Positions 53,066 to 63,930 are shown, counted from the first letter of the stretch. The stretch is DNA of 64,000 nucleotides from Dysidea avara (GCF_963678975.1 NC_089274.1:26077053-26141052); one strand, 5' to 3'. Notes: generated from the sequence alone by a model not told the origin. Translations and numbers: made by a program.

Positions 53066-54363
53066 AAAAAATGATATCAAACTTTTTAAAAATTCATTCC
53101 ATCATTATTCCACTGTTTACACACTCCCCTCTAGATAAATTTCTCTTACAACAGTATCCAATGGTGAAATCAACTCCAGAATGTACATGTCTTGTGGTTA
53201 TAGTGATTTATAAACAGCATTGTTGTCATAACAAACATCTATGAAGGTGTTGATGAGTAAGTGATCATCACTTCACTTTTTAATGTTAGCTACCATCAAT
53301 TTGACAGATTCTAATGGTTCATAATAGAGATCGCCTATGTTTTTTGGCCAAAATTCTAATACACACCTAAACACCACCTTAGGAAGCTCCCCTGACCACA
53401 AAAGAAGCCTTAAAAGTTAATTTGGAAGAAGTTTAGTTCCACTGGAAAATATGAAGTCAAAAGGAATGAATAAAAGTACTTTTTTAATTTTTTGAAATAT
53501 GCTAATTTGTTCATCTTAATATTATTTTTTTTCCACAGGGCTAGAGCAAAATGTGATAACACCCATTCTCAAGCAAATTTGCTTCTTGTAGGTTCACTTT
53601 GCCATTGATCTTCTGACTTAGTTTCTGCAAGGGTGACCAATGTGTTAATAAGTATCCAATCTATTTATACCAACACAGAGGAGGGTGGACATGCGCACGT
53701 GAGCGCATACATTTGTATTAAAGTATAACTAAGCCTTCAGCGAAGTTTAAATAAGTACCATTCGAAAGTTTGCTGGACGTTTAGTATATTTCGCCGGTCT
53801 GCCCCACTTTTCCCCGCTATTCCGGGCACGTAAATCGCTCTTGAATTTATAGAGGATCACGTGTGCAGTAAGTTTGTAGGTGGAATCGATGCGTTGCACT
53901 CTAGAGACAACTTATAAGCTTGTATTCGAGCCCAAAAATCGTCGAAGAAGGTATTATGAGCCTCCTATGCTCGCTCCCATGGAATTAAAGAAAGGATAGC
54001 GGACGCCGCTAGCGTGTCCTCATGGAGAATCAAGCAGGAAACAAGACACCTTCGTACTCATTTTCTTCCGTTTGGCACAAGAAACACAAGATAAATTAGT
54101 GTGGCTGTTGCTAAACAGTTTTAATCACTTCATTTTAGTCTTGGTATTAGAAATATTCAATTAACGGTAATAGTTTTCAGTAGCAACAAGTTCATTTGGA
54201 AACCTTACATCATTACCTATATTTAACCACAGTATATTAAGTGCAACAATGTTGTGTACCACTGGGTAATTGACTTATTGTGACCACATCACTGCACATG
54301 TGGGAATAGTCCAGAAGCCATACTATTGCTGACCACAGCATGCTTATAGTCAAAGCTGTATAG

Positions 54364-54468
54364 TATCAGGAGCTTATAAGCGCCGGCGCTTATAAGCTCC
54401 TGATAGTACAAAGTACATAATTATAAGCGCCTTCGGCGCTTATAAGCTCCTGATAGTACAAAGTACAT
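54364..54468. repeat. 42-bp perfect palindrome plus partial duplicate
   Basis: The 42 bp at 54364-54405 are perfectly self-complementary (21 + 21, no loop), centred on GCGCCGGCGC. The right half with its flank GATAGTACAAAGTACA is repeated at 54436-54468, where TTATAAGCGCC-TTC-GGCGCTTATAA makes a second hairpin. Confidence 0.9.
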
Positions 54469-54548
54469 TCAATACATTACACTGGTGTTTGCTAACTCTG
54501 ACAGTATTAGCTGAGGCTACTTAACAGCTACTATATAAATGATGACTA

Positions 54549-55388
54549 CAGGGACGGATCTAGGGGGTGGGCTTTGGGGGCTGAAGCCCCCCCCCTCCCT
54601 TCACTTTTAGGCTTTACTTGGTCAATATGCTGAGGATTATAATGAAATTTTGTCTTAGCATAATTATATGATCACTAATAATACAAGTACTCATAAAACC
54701 ACCTTATAAACATCTTTCCAAGGCATTATTAGTGGATTTATGCTAAAGGTTATGCAACAAAGACCCGGATCAGCATGGAGGTGTACAAGATCTAGATACT
54801 CTAATAGAACAGTTACCTAACTACTCTAATAGAACATTCAGTGTAAGCATAAAAGTTGGTTCTATTATGGAATTTTTCCAAATCTGCCTGCACCTATACA
54901 TACAATGAGGTGCATTGATCTGTTTAAAAGGCTTGTTCATCTACTTGTGTAGTTATTACCGGTACCGGTATACTTAATTCAGGTACATTATTTTCATTGA
55001 AAATGCTCAATTTCGTATCATTCAAATTCTAGTTTCAACATTATTTTTCTATCATGCATGCAATTGTGAGAGGGTGCATCATGTGCTTGGTTGTCTGAAC
55101 CTACCCAAACCTTTCCATTAGCAAATGCTGCAGAGAGCCATATATATATACATAAAGGTAGTATATAAAATATCTACAGGCAGAAATATACATTTTATGT
55201 GGAAATGTTTCTAAGTTGCAGTATTATAACATCTGTATATTTCAAAATTTTCCTGAGAGGGGCATGCCCCCAGACCCCCCTAGTTCCAGCATGCTTTTGC
55301 TGGGAGGTGTGCTTTGCACACCTCCACCCAAGAGATTAGTACCTTGAGTTAACCTCCCCCCCTTTTATAAATCCTAGATCCATCCCTG
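54549..55388. mobile_element. hAT-type element, 5-bp TSD
   Basis: CAGGGACGGATCTAGG at 54549 is matched by inverted CCTAGATCCATCCCTG ending at 55388. GACTA precedes (54544-54548) and follows (55389-55393) the 840-bp element exactly. The ends are related to the 12416-12858 element. No transposase frame is visible. Confidence 0.85.
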
Positions 55389-55500
55389 GACTAACTTGAT
55401 ATACATGTTTAGTGCTGTGTAATATTAGCAACTCTTATTATCATGCTATAGCTATCCATAAATAGATTTATAAATAGTAAACAAACTAGTGTAAAAATAA

Positions 55501-56444
55501 TTTAAAACATCAAAACAAACATGGGAAAAGAGATTGTTGAAAAAAGTAAACAAGCCAGCATGTTAAACACACAGAGGTCTCTATTTGGACACAAATAAAC
55601 ATTTATATAGAAGTACTCAGTACTTATCTGCCCCTGATCATGATTTATGGAGAAACTACTGTTTTTTCCTTAGTTTCTATACCATATCCATTGAGTTCAA
55701 AAAAACTATTTTTTACAACTAGCCCAAACCTGAGACCAGGGGGGGAGGTTTGGTAGTAGTGCATATAAAATATAAACAAAATTTTCTTTTGTGTTTAAAT
55801 TTTGTGTTCTATATTGTCACAATTGTTGTGTTGCAAAATGTCAGTGAAGAGAATGATTGAATAGATTTCAGAGGAGTGTGGGAGCATACAGGTGATTTAG
55901 CTATGTAGTTGAAACATAATTGTGGCAACATTGAATCTGAGAGCACTTTGAGATAAGTGACTGAGATCTGGAACTAGGAAATAGCAAACAAACTTACAGT
56001 GATGTACAAGCCAATTCTTTAGATCAAACTATTGTTATATAAGGGAATTATTTAATATCAATAGTGCCTGGGAAAATGACCATAACCATATGTAGCAATT
56101 TTAGTGGACCACAAGTGGAAAACTTTTGAAAATGGTAATCTCAAGACTGGCCCTTGAGATACTTTTAGTCAAATCCCTGTAAACATGCACAGCACATGTA
56201 TGTAATTTTTGACTTAATTCTTTTCTGTGGTGCAGTTTTCTATTTAGTTTGACTTTTACAACTAGCCAAATCACCATTTACAACTAGCCAAAAGTCATTT
56301 ACAAGCAGCTTTTTGGCCACAACTAGCCCCTTTTTTTAGCCCCTGGTTCAAATAGAGATCTCTGTGTGTTTAACATGCTGGCTTGTTTGACTCTTGTTTC
56401 TTTACTTTTTTCAGCGATCTCTATTCCCATGTTTTAATTTTTAG
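55501..56444. mobile_element. About 945-bp element with about 90-bp inverted ends
   Basis: The left arm (55501-55588), containing CAAGCCAGCATGTTAAACAC and ACAGAGGTCTCTATTTG, is matched by an inverted copy at 56349-56444. The inside has repeated ACAACTAGCC words near 55720 and 56260-56330. No coding frame is seen. The family is unknown to me. Confidence 0.75.
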
Positions 56445-57300
56445 TTGTACGCTTTCTGAAATAGAATTTGGTGAACCGCCTTATGGATTCAACTAATTAT
56501 TTTCTAGTAGTGGTAACTAGCTTTCATACAAAGGGCACAGCACTAACATAAATGCTGTAGTATATGGTTTGAGTTCAAAGTTGAAGTTCGAGGGTCTATA
56601 TAGGAGTTGGTCTTTGTTTTTTTTTTAAATTAATGATGATGTTCTATTAGGGTAGTTGACTGTTCTATTAGAGTATTTCGATGTTTAGCAGCATTTTAAG
56701 CAGTTTTTACCCCCAAAGTTGATGAAAGTTGATCCCCTCTTGTTGATTCCTAGAAGAGATTAGCTCTTTTCTTCTCACTCTCTCCATCTTTTCATTGCCC
56801 ATGTATATGCTTTAGATGCGTACTGTAGATCTTTCTAGCTAAATTTTGGAGTTTTTCAGCCTCTTATGCACCCCCCAAATCCGCCCTTGCTGTGCATGTC
56901 TGCATAATAAAAAAAAAGATAGTTTGTTGCTGTAAATCAGTATTTCAAGCATTATATATAACTGGTCAGTGACATATGGATACATGATCCCTCACATCCT
57001 CGGTAGTAACATTTCATATTTATATGCACATGTAGTTTAAGTAGTTGTATCAAAGGGATATCTCCAAACTAATTTTGCTATCAGCATTATGACACTTATT
57101 AAATTTCAACCAACCCCGTCACACTATGAAACTGCAATAGAAGCACAAAACACATATTCTTTACTTGAATATCTAGCTACTATAGTCTGCAAACAGTATT
57201 AGTTTTCATGGCTGGCTGCTGAAATTTTCTCCCTCAACGTCATTATGACGACACTTATGACGTCATAGATAATATACCTACTGTGTCAGCAGGTATATCA

Positions 57301-57658
57301 GACCACTCCAAATAAATTTCCTGTTTCCCGTCCTGACCTCGGGAATATTTGCATGCGGGCGGGCGGTCCATTTCCATTATTTCATTATGAGATTGGCAAG
57401 TTTTCAAGCCATTATTTACTTGGCACAGCTATAAAAAGTTGCACAAAACCATGTTCCTTTTTTTCAGGCTGCAAAAAATAACACACGACTTGATAGCACT
57501 GCTGACCCATGAGCAGACACTATTTCAAGATGGCTTTTACTAAGCCTGTCAGTATGCAAGAATAACCGGAAAATAATGGAAGAATACGGAATATTTAGAG
57601 CTGACAGTAACTAGATGCGGGCGGTGGACGGGAAACAGAGAATTTATTTGGAGTGGCC
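57301..57658. mobile_element. MITE with CCACTCCAAATAAA ends
   Basis: ACCACTCCAAATAAATTTCC at the left is matched by an inverted copy ending GGAGTGGCC near 57658; both arms extend through CTGTTTCCCGTCC. Same family as 32355-33366. CGGGCGG words sit inside each arm. Confidence 0.75.
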
Positions 57659-57744
57659 TTACTTATCTATAATGACGATAAGCGGTTTGGAGATGCCGCT
57701 GAATAGATCACGTGTGAAGTGTCAGCTACGAGCCTACGTAAAGC

Positions 57745-57818
57745 TAGTCTCGTGCCCAGCCGGGCTCGCGCTAATGCGTGTTTGCGCATTAGCGCGAGCC
57801 CGGCTGGGCACGAGACTA
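57745..57818. mobile_element. 74-bp perfect hairpin with 9-bp TSD
   Basis: Two 34-nt arms (57745-57778 and 57785-57818) are perfect inverted copies around a 6-nt loop. ACGTAAAGC occurs immediately before (57736-57744) and immediately after (57819-57827). A 9-bp duplication is typical of Mutator-like elements. The arms are GC-rich (GCCCAGCCGGGCTCGCG). It ends 87 bp before the DBB-D start codon. Confidence 0.85.
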
Positions 57819-57905
57819 ACGTAAAGCATGTTGTAAATTACCTCAAGAATATTTTAAGCACGTGACACTCAGATGCCGGGACTGAGATCATCATTGCGGG
57901 TTTAA

Positions 57906-60900
57906 ATGGCTCAGCAAATTGTTACGATCAGTGAAAATTGTTTCCTTTACTGCGTGAGTGCATAAATAAATATGTGCATAGTGTGTAATCTAGTTATCGT
58001 GCTGCATGCCGGTTTAATATCGCGGTCCGGTATGTTGCGCGGTATCATTTGCTAAGCTGGACTATATAGCACTTAAAGCACAGATCAGAGGGCCTTACAT
58101 CACGTACATGTGGCTCTAGCACTAATTACAGTTTAAACTATTCAGAAGCCTAAGTGACAGTATTCAATGCTGAAACTGAAGGTGTTTTGTGTTTACAGGG
58201 TCTGTGAGCTACGCCCATCCGCAATTCATTTTATTAAGGCCGTTGCTATTGCCACCGGTGAACTAGAAAAAATAAACTTAGACTGTAAAACGAAAAAAAA
58301 AAAGTTTGGTTAAAGCGGGTCCCCGACCCCAGACCCTCCACACTTGAGTCACGGCGCCTATACCACTGAGCCACCGCTGCCAGCTACGGCTTCTTTTGTT
58401 TTATAAATGCAACTATAGCAAACCACAAAGGTGTACTATATTACTAAAGAACAAGGAACCAAAGCTGAACCCGAGCTGAACCCGACCCTAACCTAACGTT
58501 AACACTACTTTTCGCATCCCATAAAGTCGAATGGTCGGGGCAACTACTTGACGCTTCCCCTAAAGTCGAATGCTCGGGGAACTACTAGACGCGTGCCCTA
58601 AAGTCGAATGCTTGGGGCATACACATCCGGGTGTCAATAGCTAGTGGGTGGTTCCATAGATTATAGACACACCCCATGGTGGTTCTTACTGACACCGGTA
58701 TACCGGTGGATATAGACACTCCGTTTTATTAACAGCATTAATTTAGCGGACAGTTATGCACCTATCAATGTCAAGCCCCACCTATCCCAGATCGGGCAGA
58801 GTTGGGGATTTGCAAATGCGAGAATGCAAATTCCCCACCCCTGGGGACAACTTTGAGTTACGAATCCCCTACTAATTATCCTGGGAATCACAACAGTATG
58901 GAAAAGTACGGATATTCGTGTTGCAAATGCCCCTACCCTGGGGACGAGCTTGGGTGACAAATCTCCTACAAATCCCCACCTGCTGCCCGACCTGGGGTAG
59001 GTGGAGCGTGACATTGATAGATGCATTATTGCTAGTCACTTATTTATATATAATACACTACAATAGTAGTGTATAGTAGGGACCACAAAGGAGTAGGCGT
59101 GGCCCACGAAATAATATCACCCAAAAAACAGCCTCAATTTCCCCTAACGACGATCAGGCAACATTGGTTAGGTGAAACTACGCCCAAACAAGCTTTCAGA
59201 TCGACCCGAAATGCTTTCAACAAGTTGCTACAGAATTTTAAAAATTATTTAACGGAATTTTCTACTGACTGAGTAAGTAATGCGCCTATCATTGTAATGC
59301 CCGACTACCACTGATACGGGCTGAGGGTGGGGAAAGGTCGGGGATGGTGGGGGAATTGATCGCTAAATTTCCCGGGGATTTGTCTTCGCTAAAGAAATTC
59401 ACTCAGACAGCGAAGATGTGTGCTTTCAGTTTAGGAAATAGTGTCTTGGGTGCTAGCTATTACGTTCAGACTATCCACTTGAACTAACTCATCACTATAG
59501 ACCAACACCACACGACCGTACAAATCCCCTCCTAGCCCCAGTATTCCTGGGGTCTACAGGCCGAGACTTGGTCGGGGTTTGTATCGCCAGTATTCCCCCA
59601 GTAGGTGGGGAATTGTAATTTTCAGAAATGCAAATCCCCACTTTTCCCCACCTCAGCCCGTATTAGTGGTAGTCGGGGATTACATTGATAGGTGCATAAC
59701 TGACTGACTGATGCCTTCAGACAAGTGTAACTCGATAACGGCTAAGGCTACGGGCTTGATTTTTTTCACTGTTCGACATCGCTTCGTCCCGACAGGTGCC
59801 TTTTGGCATACCGCAGTACGTACAATGCATTCTTCATGGACTTACCAGTGTCCTCCTTTGTGTCCCATTCATCTTTGCTGACAGCGAAAAGTGTCAATTT
59901 GGCGATAGCATGTGATGGCTTCCCTTCACGTAACGGAAATCGTTTGTATTTTTCATAGCGGCTATTTTGATAGCAGAGGTGCTTGTCAGACAGTTCTTGA
60001 TTCGTACTGTTGTGTAATGGGTTGGACACAGCCAACAATGAAGCGTAATGGATACTTCACCTTTCATACGATAATTGATATAACTGGGGCGCGCGGCATC
60101 ATTTCTTTCGGAATGCGTCTTGGTGTGCAGAGGTGCTTTTCGAACAGTTCTTGATTCAAAAATGCTGCATAACGAGTTGAATATAGCTGACAACGAAGTG
60201 TAATGGATACTTCACACACGCACACAAGTGGCTTATGACCTTTAATCCAATTAAATGTGAATTCCTACGAATAACAAACAAGATAAACATCATACCATTT
60301 ACTTACCACATTGACAACTCTACAATCCGAGAAGTCACTCATGCTAAATATCTAGGTGTAGTCATTGATCAACATCTTAACTAGAACGAACACACAAAAC
60401 AAGCTGCTAGTAAAGCCACCAGAATTAATGCATTCCTACATCGTAATCTTTATCAATGCCCTCCCACAATTAAATGTAATATTTATAAAGCAATGGTTCG
60501 CCCTATTATGGAGTATGCTTCTTCAGTCTGGGGCCCACACACATGTGTTAACATTAATCTGTACAGAGATCTGCCACAAGAATGTGCTATAAAGACTTTT
60601 CTAGATTCTCCAGTGTTTCCACAATGTTAACTGATCTTAATCTACCCACCCTGCAGAGCAGAAGGAAAAAAATGAAATTACAAATGCTGTATAAAATCAT
60701 TCATCATTTAGCTGATATTCCAGACGATTGTTTAACTCCCGTTCCCTCCTTTTTATGAAGTGGCTATTTTAATCAACTAAATACTAGAGTGGACAGTTTT
60801 AAATTTTCCTTCTTCCCTTCAGTGATTAAACTATGGAATAATCTACTCCAGAACATTGTTAACGCTCCCACATACACTGAGTTTTGTAATGATTTGGACA

Positions 60901-62995
60901 CTTTTATAATTACACCTGTGCATTATAATCATACATGATTCCTGCACAGTACACAATGTAATAATAATAATAATAACTTCACTCTTCAGACGATAATTGG
61001 GGCGCGCGGTGCCATTTCAAATGCGGTATGCGTGGGTTTACCAGTCATAATAATTATTTACAAAAAAGTTAACAAACAAGTACCAAGAAAAATTTGGAAT
61101 TTTCAACTAAAGTAGGGACCATAGCACATTGATAAAAAGTACTGAAACAAGCTGGAGTAGTGCACGATATTAAATCATAGTAAAACAATAAGTGTTATAT
61201 CCCTACTGTGCTCAAGATATCATATATAATGGAAATGCACAGTAGGGATATAACACTTCTTATTGTTTTACTGTGATTTAATATTGTGCACTACTCCAGT
61301 TTGTTTCAGTACTTTTTATCGATGTGCTATGGTCCCTACTCTAGTTGAAAATTCCAAATTTTTCTTGGTACTTGTATATAATAGCTATGAAGATGATTAT
61401 TTAAATGTAATGCTGGTGATGAGAGTGCATTGTTTTTGAATACATGCATAGAATGCGTGCACATGCAGACAGCAACAGATCAGATTCATACAATTACGCA
61501 GTTGACAGCTTCCATTCAACCAGATCTTAGATGCAAACTACTAATGAAACTTACTGATATAGAAGTGTTCAATGATAATATTAAGCCGTTATATCACAGA
61601 TATTAGAGTACTCTAATATATGTTACCATGCAGCTCCCAAAAATTGATCAGGCGACTTAAAATTTTTGTTTGAAAAAAAATTGCACATTTGACTTATAAC
61701 ATACAGTACATGGACAATAATAGTTGAGATATAAAAAAAAGTTAGAGCATCTTGATAAGAATAGCTACATACAGCATTAAAAATTAATCGATTGTGCAAT
61801 TCATTCAGCAAAAAAATGACCCAGGCAGAGAACTAGAAACATATAATTAACTTTTTGTGGCCTAATATGTCTCGTCATTACTTTATGTAGTTGTATATAA
61901 CTTAAAGTGAAAATTGTATACATGTAATTTCAGGGCATAGTGCTTGCCTGTAGCTGGCACTTGGTAAAATTGCATGATTTTAAAATGACTGAGTGTATGA
62001 TAAAAGTATATTATTTTAACGTTAATTTGATGTGATAATATCAAACTCTCTCTGCAGTGTTCATCACCGTATAGCATTACATTTCCAAAAGAATATCAAC
62101 TTCCTCAATCTAAAAAGTATTACGTATTGATTGGAATTCCAGACAAGGCACCTGAAAACATCCCAGTTGAAGTCATTGGAGCCAATGAACTCTTTGTAAA
62201 GAAATCACCAAGTACGTTAGTAAATAATAAAAAATAAGTATGCAGATAGTCAAATTTTATTTATCATGACAGTGGCATACAAAATAATAATACAGCCATA
62301 TCAATAGGTAAGACACATATATGACTGGTTTTGAGAGTCAAGGGTAGCATGACTGTTTTATTAGAATCACTGACTGCTATCTCGATCTTTTTCTACTGAT
62401 ATATTTGTAATTACCTCAATGGTGTGTTCCTTAGTATACCTACATTTCCTTTCTGTCTGCAGAGCTTGATTATCCTTATAAGGTGCATGCAAGTGTTCAA
62501 GATGATTGTAATGAGAAGATAGCAGAGTTCTCTTTGGATCTACTATCTCCAGTTGATTATGTGTTTAGGAAGTTGTCATTAGAAAGCTGTGGTAAGCTTA
62601 CAGCATGAGGTTAATTAGACACAATTGCACTCTGCTGTGTGTTAAATTGTTTTGCATGCATTTTCTGATGAAAACTTTATCTACTGAAAGATTCAGTTGA
62701 CAAAGCACTTGAGGAGAAGATGTCTAGTGCTGTACTAGCAATGTCATTATCATACTATCTTGTGATGGAGGAACAAGTTGGAAAGAACACCAAAATGGAT
62801 GAGATATTGTCATCACTTCTCAGATGTTCTAGTTCTGGAAAAGCAATATACAAAACTGCTCTACGGTCACTTCAAGGTGAGCATATTTACCACCTGAGCA
62901 ATATGCAGTGAAATAGCAATTTGCTAACAGGAGCTAACAATGGAAGACAGATCAAGGAATTTTGCGAGCGTAACCATTTAAACCTGCTATTACAG
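57906..62995 (+). CDS. DBB-D: fourth DBB adaptor, partial
   Basis: First 194 residues of an adaptor that continues past the window. Exons: 57906-57953, 62058-62211, 62463-62591, 62691-62876, 62931-62995; the last ends with a GTGAGT donor and no later exon was recognised before 64000. Exon 1 encodes MAQQIVTISENCFLYC, ending like that of DBB-A, in phase 0. Exon 2 is 154 nt as in DBB-A and DBB-C. The DBB domain shows YPYKVHASVQ and LSPVDYVFRKL. The fifth exon, which encodes the ankyrin-like segment in A and C, is only 65 nt (RQIKEFCERNHLNLLL), so the ankyrin module is mostly lost. Whether SH3 and tyrosine motifs follow is outside the window. Intron 1 (4.1 kb) is filled with MITEs, a dead LINE and a 300-bp hairpin. 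The 74-bp hairpin sits just upstream of the start. Confidence 0.75.
58310..58382 (-). mobile_element. tRNA-like / SINE fragment
   Basis: On the minus strand the sequence starts GGCAGCGGTGGCTCAGTGG, with a consensus Pol III A box (TGGCTCAGTGG). A B-box-like GGGTCGGGGACCC lies about 45 bases on, and a run of at least ten T follows near 58300, fitting a Pol III terminator. It does not fold as a normal tRNA by eye, so a tRNA-derived short repeat or pseudogene is likelier than a working tRNA. It lies in DBB-D intron 1. Confidence 0.55.
58514..58630. repeat. Three tandem units of about 39 bp
   Basis: TAAAGTCGAATG followed by a TCGGGG or TTGGGG word occurs at about 58522, 58561 and 58600, each preceded by GC-T-CCC-type sequence and in two cases followed by AACTACT. 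The units diverge slightly. Their role is unknown. Confidence 0.8.
58757..59025. mobile_element. PIF/Harbinger-type MITE, TTA TSD
   Basis: TGCACCTATCAATGTCAAGC at 58757 pairs with an inverted copy ending TTGATAGATGCA at 59025. TTA flanks both sides (58754-58756, 59026-59028). Arms include CCACCTA-CCC-GGTCGGGCAG-type sequence. 269 bp, non-coding. Same family as 59281-59696. Confidence 0.8.
59281..59696. mobile_element. PIF/Harbinger-type MITE, TAA TSD
   Basis: TGCGCCTATCATTGTAATGC at 59281 pairs with an inverted copy ending TTGATAGGTGCA at 59696. TAA flanks both sides (59278-59280, 59697-59699). The arms share CGACTACCACT and ACGGGCTGAGG. 416 bp, non-coding. Confidence 0.8.
59735..60208. repeat. 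Interspersed repeat, host of a LINE insertion
   Basis: The first 210 bp match the repeat at 13640-13870. The rest contains two GTAATGGATACTTCAC words (about 60046 and 60200) and GGGGCGCGCGG near 60088. The repeat resumes after the LINE at 60983 with ACGATAATTGGGGCGCGCGG. A minus-strand frame of about 90 codons is present but decayed. Confidence 0.65.
60216..60975 (+). pseudogene. 5'-truncated jockey/CR1-like LINE with TSD
   Basis: The first frame reads FNPIKCEFLRITNK, AKYLGVVIDQHLN, NIYKAMVRPIMEYASSVWGP, the thumb region and C-terminus of a non-LTR reverse transcriptase. A stop at 60382-60384 interrupts it, and a frameshift before about 60650 moves it to the frame reading LPTLQSRRKKMKLQMLYKII. 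The catalytic core is missing. A (TAA)n tail ends at 60975. ACTTCAC flanks both ends (60209-60215 and 60976-60982) as target duplication. It is not functional. Confidence 0.9.
61077..61374. mobile_element. 298-bp near-perfect hairpin (foldback)
   Basis: Arms 61077-61211 and 61237-61374 are inverted copies with only a few mismatches and one 3-bp gap, around a 25-nt loop. The outer ends read CAAGTACCAAGAAAAATTTG and its complement. If transcribed in DBB-D intron 1 it would form a long double-stranded RNA hairpin. Confidence 0.9.
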
Positions 62996-63330
62996 GTGAG
63001 TACTATAGTTCTATGTATAGACTATTAATGAATTTAGCTTCAAGACATTAAATGAGTATTATAGTTAACATAAAGTTATCTATTATCTTATTCTTTTATG
63101 ATAATTGTGATCATTTCAAATGTGGTGGTGGCTGTGAATGTCAAAAAATCGGGGAGGAAAACTTTGGGGATGAAAGATACGCAATGGAGTTTAAAGCATC
63201 TCAGAGTTCAGTAGTTCTAAGATAGTACTGTAAACTATTTTCATTGTATACATTTAAATTATGGTTAAAAGTAATATAGAGTGCACTATTAGAGTATCCT
63301 GATCTTTTGTTACAAGAATTGACTAATAAA

Positions 63331-63371
63331 AGTGTGTGTTGTGTGTGTGTGTGTGTGTGTGCATGTGTGTG
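63331..63371. repeat. (GT)n microsatellite
   Basis: Short GT-rich tract of about 20 units with one TT interruption, downstream of the last DBB-D exon found. Confidence 0.85.
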
Positions 63372-63742
63372 TATGGGGGGAAGCAGTCTTTGTTCTGTAA
63401 TTTAACAATGTGCATAATGTGCTATAATAATGATTAAGAATTTAATCTACTCATTAAAGTATGCTGATAACCGAGTGTGTCCATTCTAATAGTCTGATTG
63501 CTTTGCATCACCATATGCATACGTGGATTTAATCAGCTATAGAAAATGTTTATAATTCTGTAAGCATTTCGCACACCCTGTACTACTGCACAATTGGTAA
63601 TAAATTCAGAACAAGCGATCACTAATATACATGCTTTGTACATATACACACTTACCTACTAATGCATATCTTGGCCAGCCGTTATCATTTTTTTGTTACT
63701 GGAGTTGGGAGATAATTGACCAATGCGATGAATAGCCCTTTA

Positions 63743-63930
63743 CAGTGGTCCCTCTATTATCTGAACTCATTGGTCTTGAGTGCATTCAGATAATCGGAAA
63801 GTAGAAGCCCATTCAATTACTCTAATAGAACACACATTTTAGAGAAAATACTCTACTAGAACAGTCACCTTCACAGTTCAGATAACAGAAAGTTCAGATA
63901 ACTGATGGCTGGATAACGGAGGGATCACTG
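63743..63930. mobile_element. pogo/Tigger-like MITE, TA TSD
   Basis: CAGTGGTCCCTCTATTATC at 63743 is matched by inverted GATAACGGAGGGATCACTG ending at 63930, with TA on both sides. The inside contains GTTCAGATAAC and CTCTAATAGAAC words. 188 bp, non-coding. Confidence 0.8.

Larger units (their letters stand above)
51557..57905. other. 6.3-kb intergenic block of transposon debris
   Basis: Between DBB-C and DBB-D no convincing exon was found. Apart from the elements listed separately, the stretch 53680-54060 is richer in CG dinucleotides and GC than its surroundings and has no long frame. It could be an old element or an unrecognised promoter. Dispersed CTATTAGA motifs occur near 54800 and 56645. 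Confidence 0.55.

Noticed and set aside
58310-58382. Functional tRNA gene
   Set aside because: Good A box but the stems and B box do not make a normal cloverleaf by eye; kept as a tRNA-like repeat.
59766-60038. 90-codon minus-strand frame
   Set aside because: Part of a dispersed repeat with a decayed second copy at 13640; not treated as a host gene.
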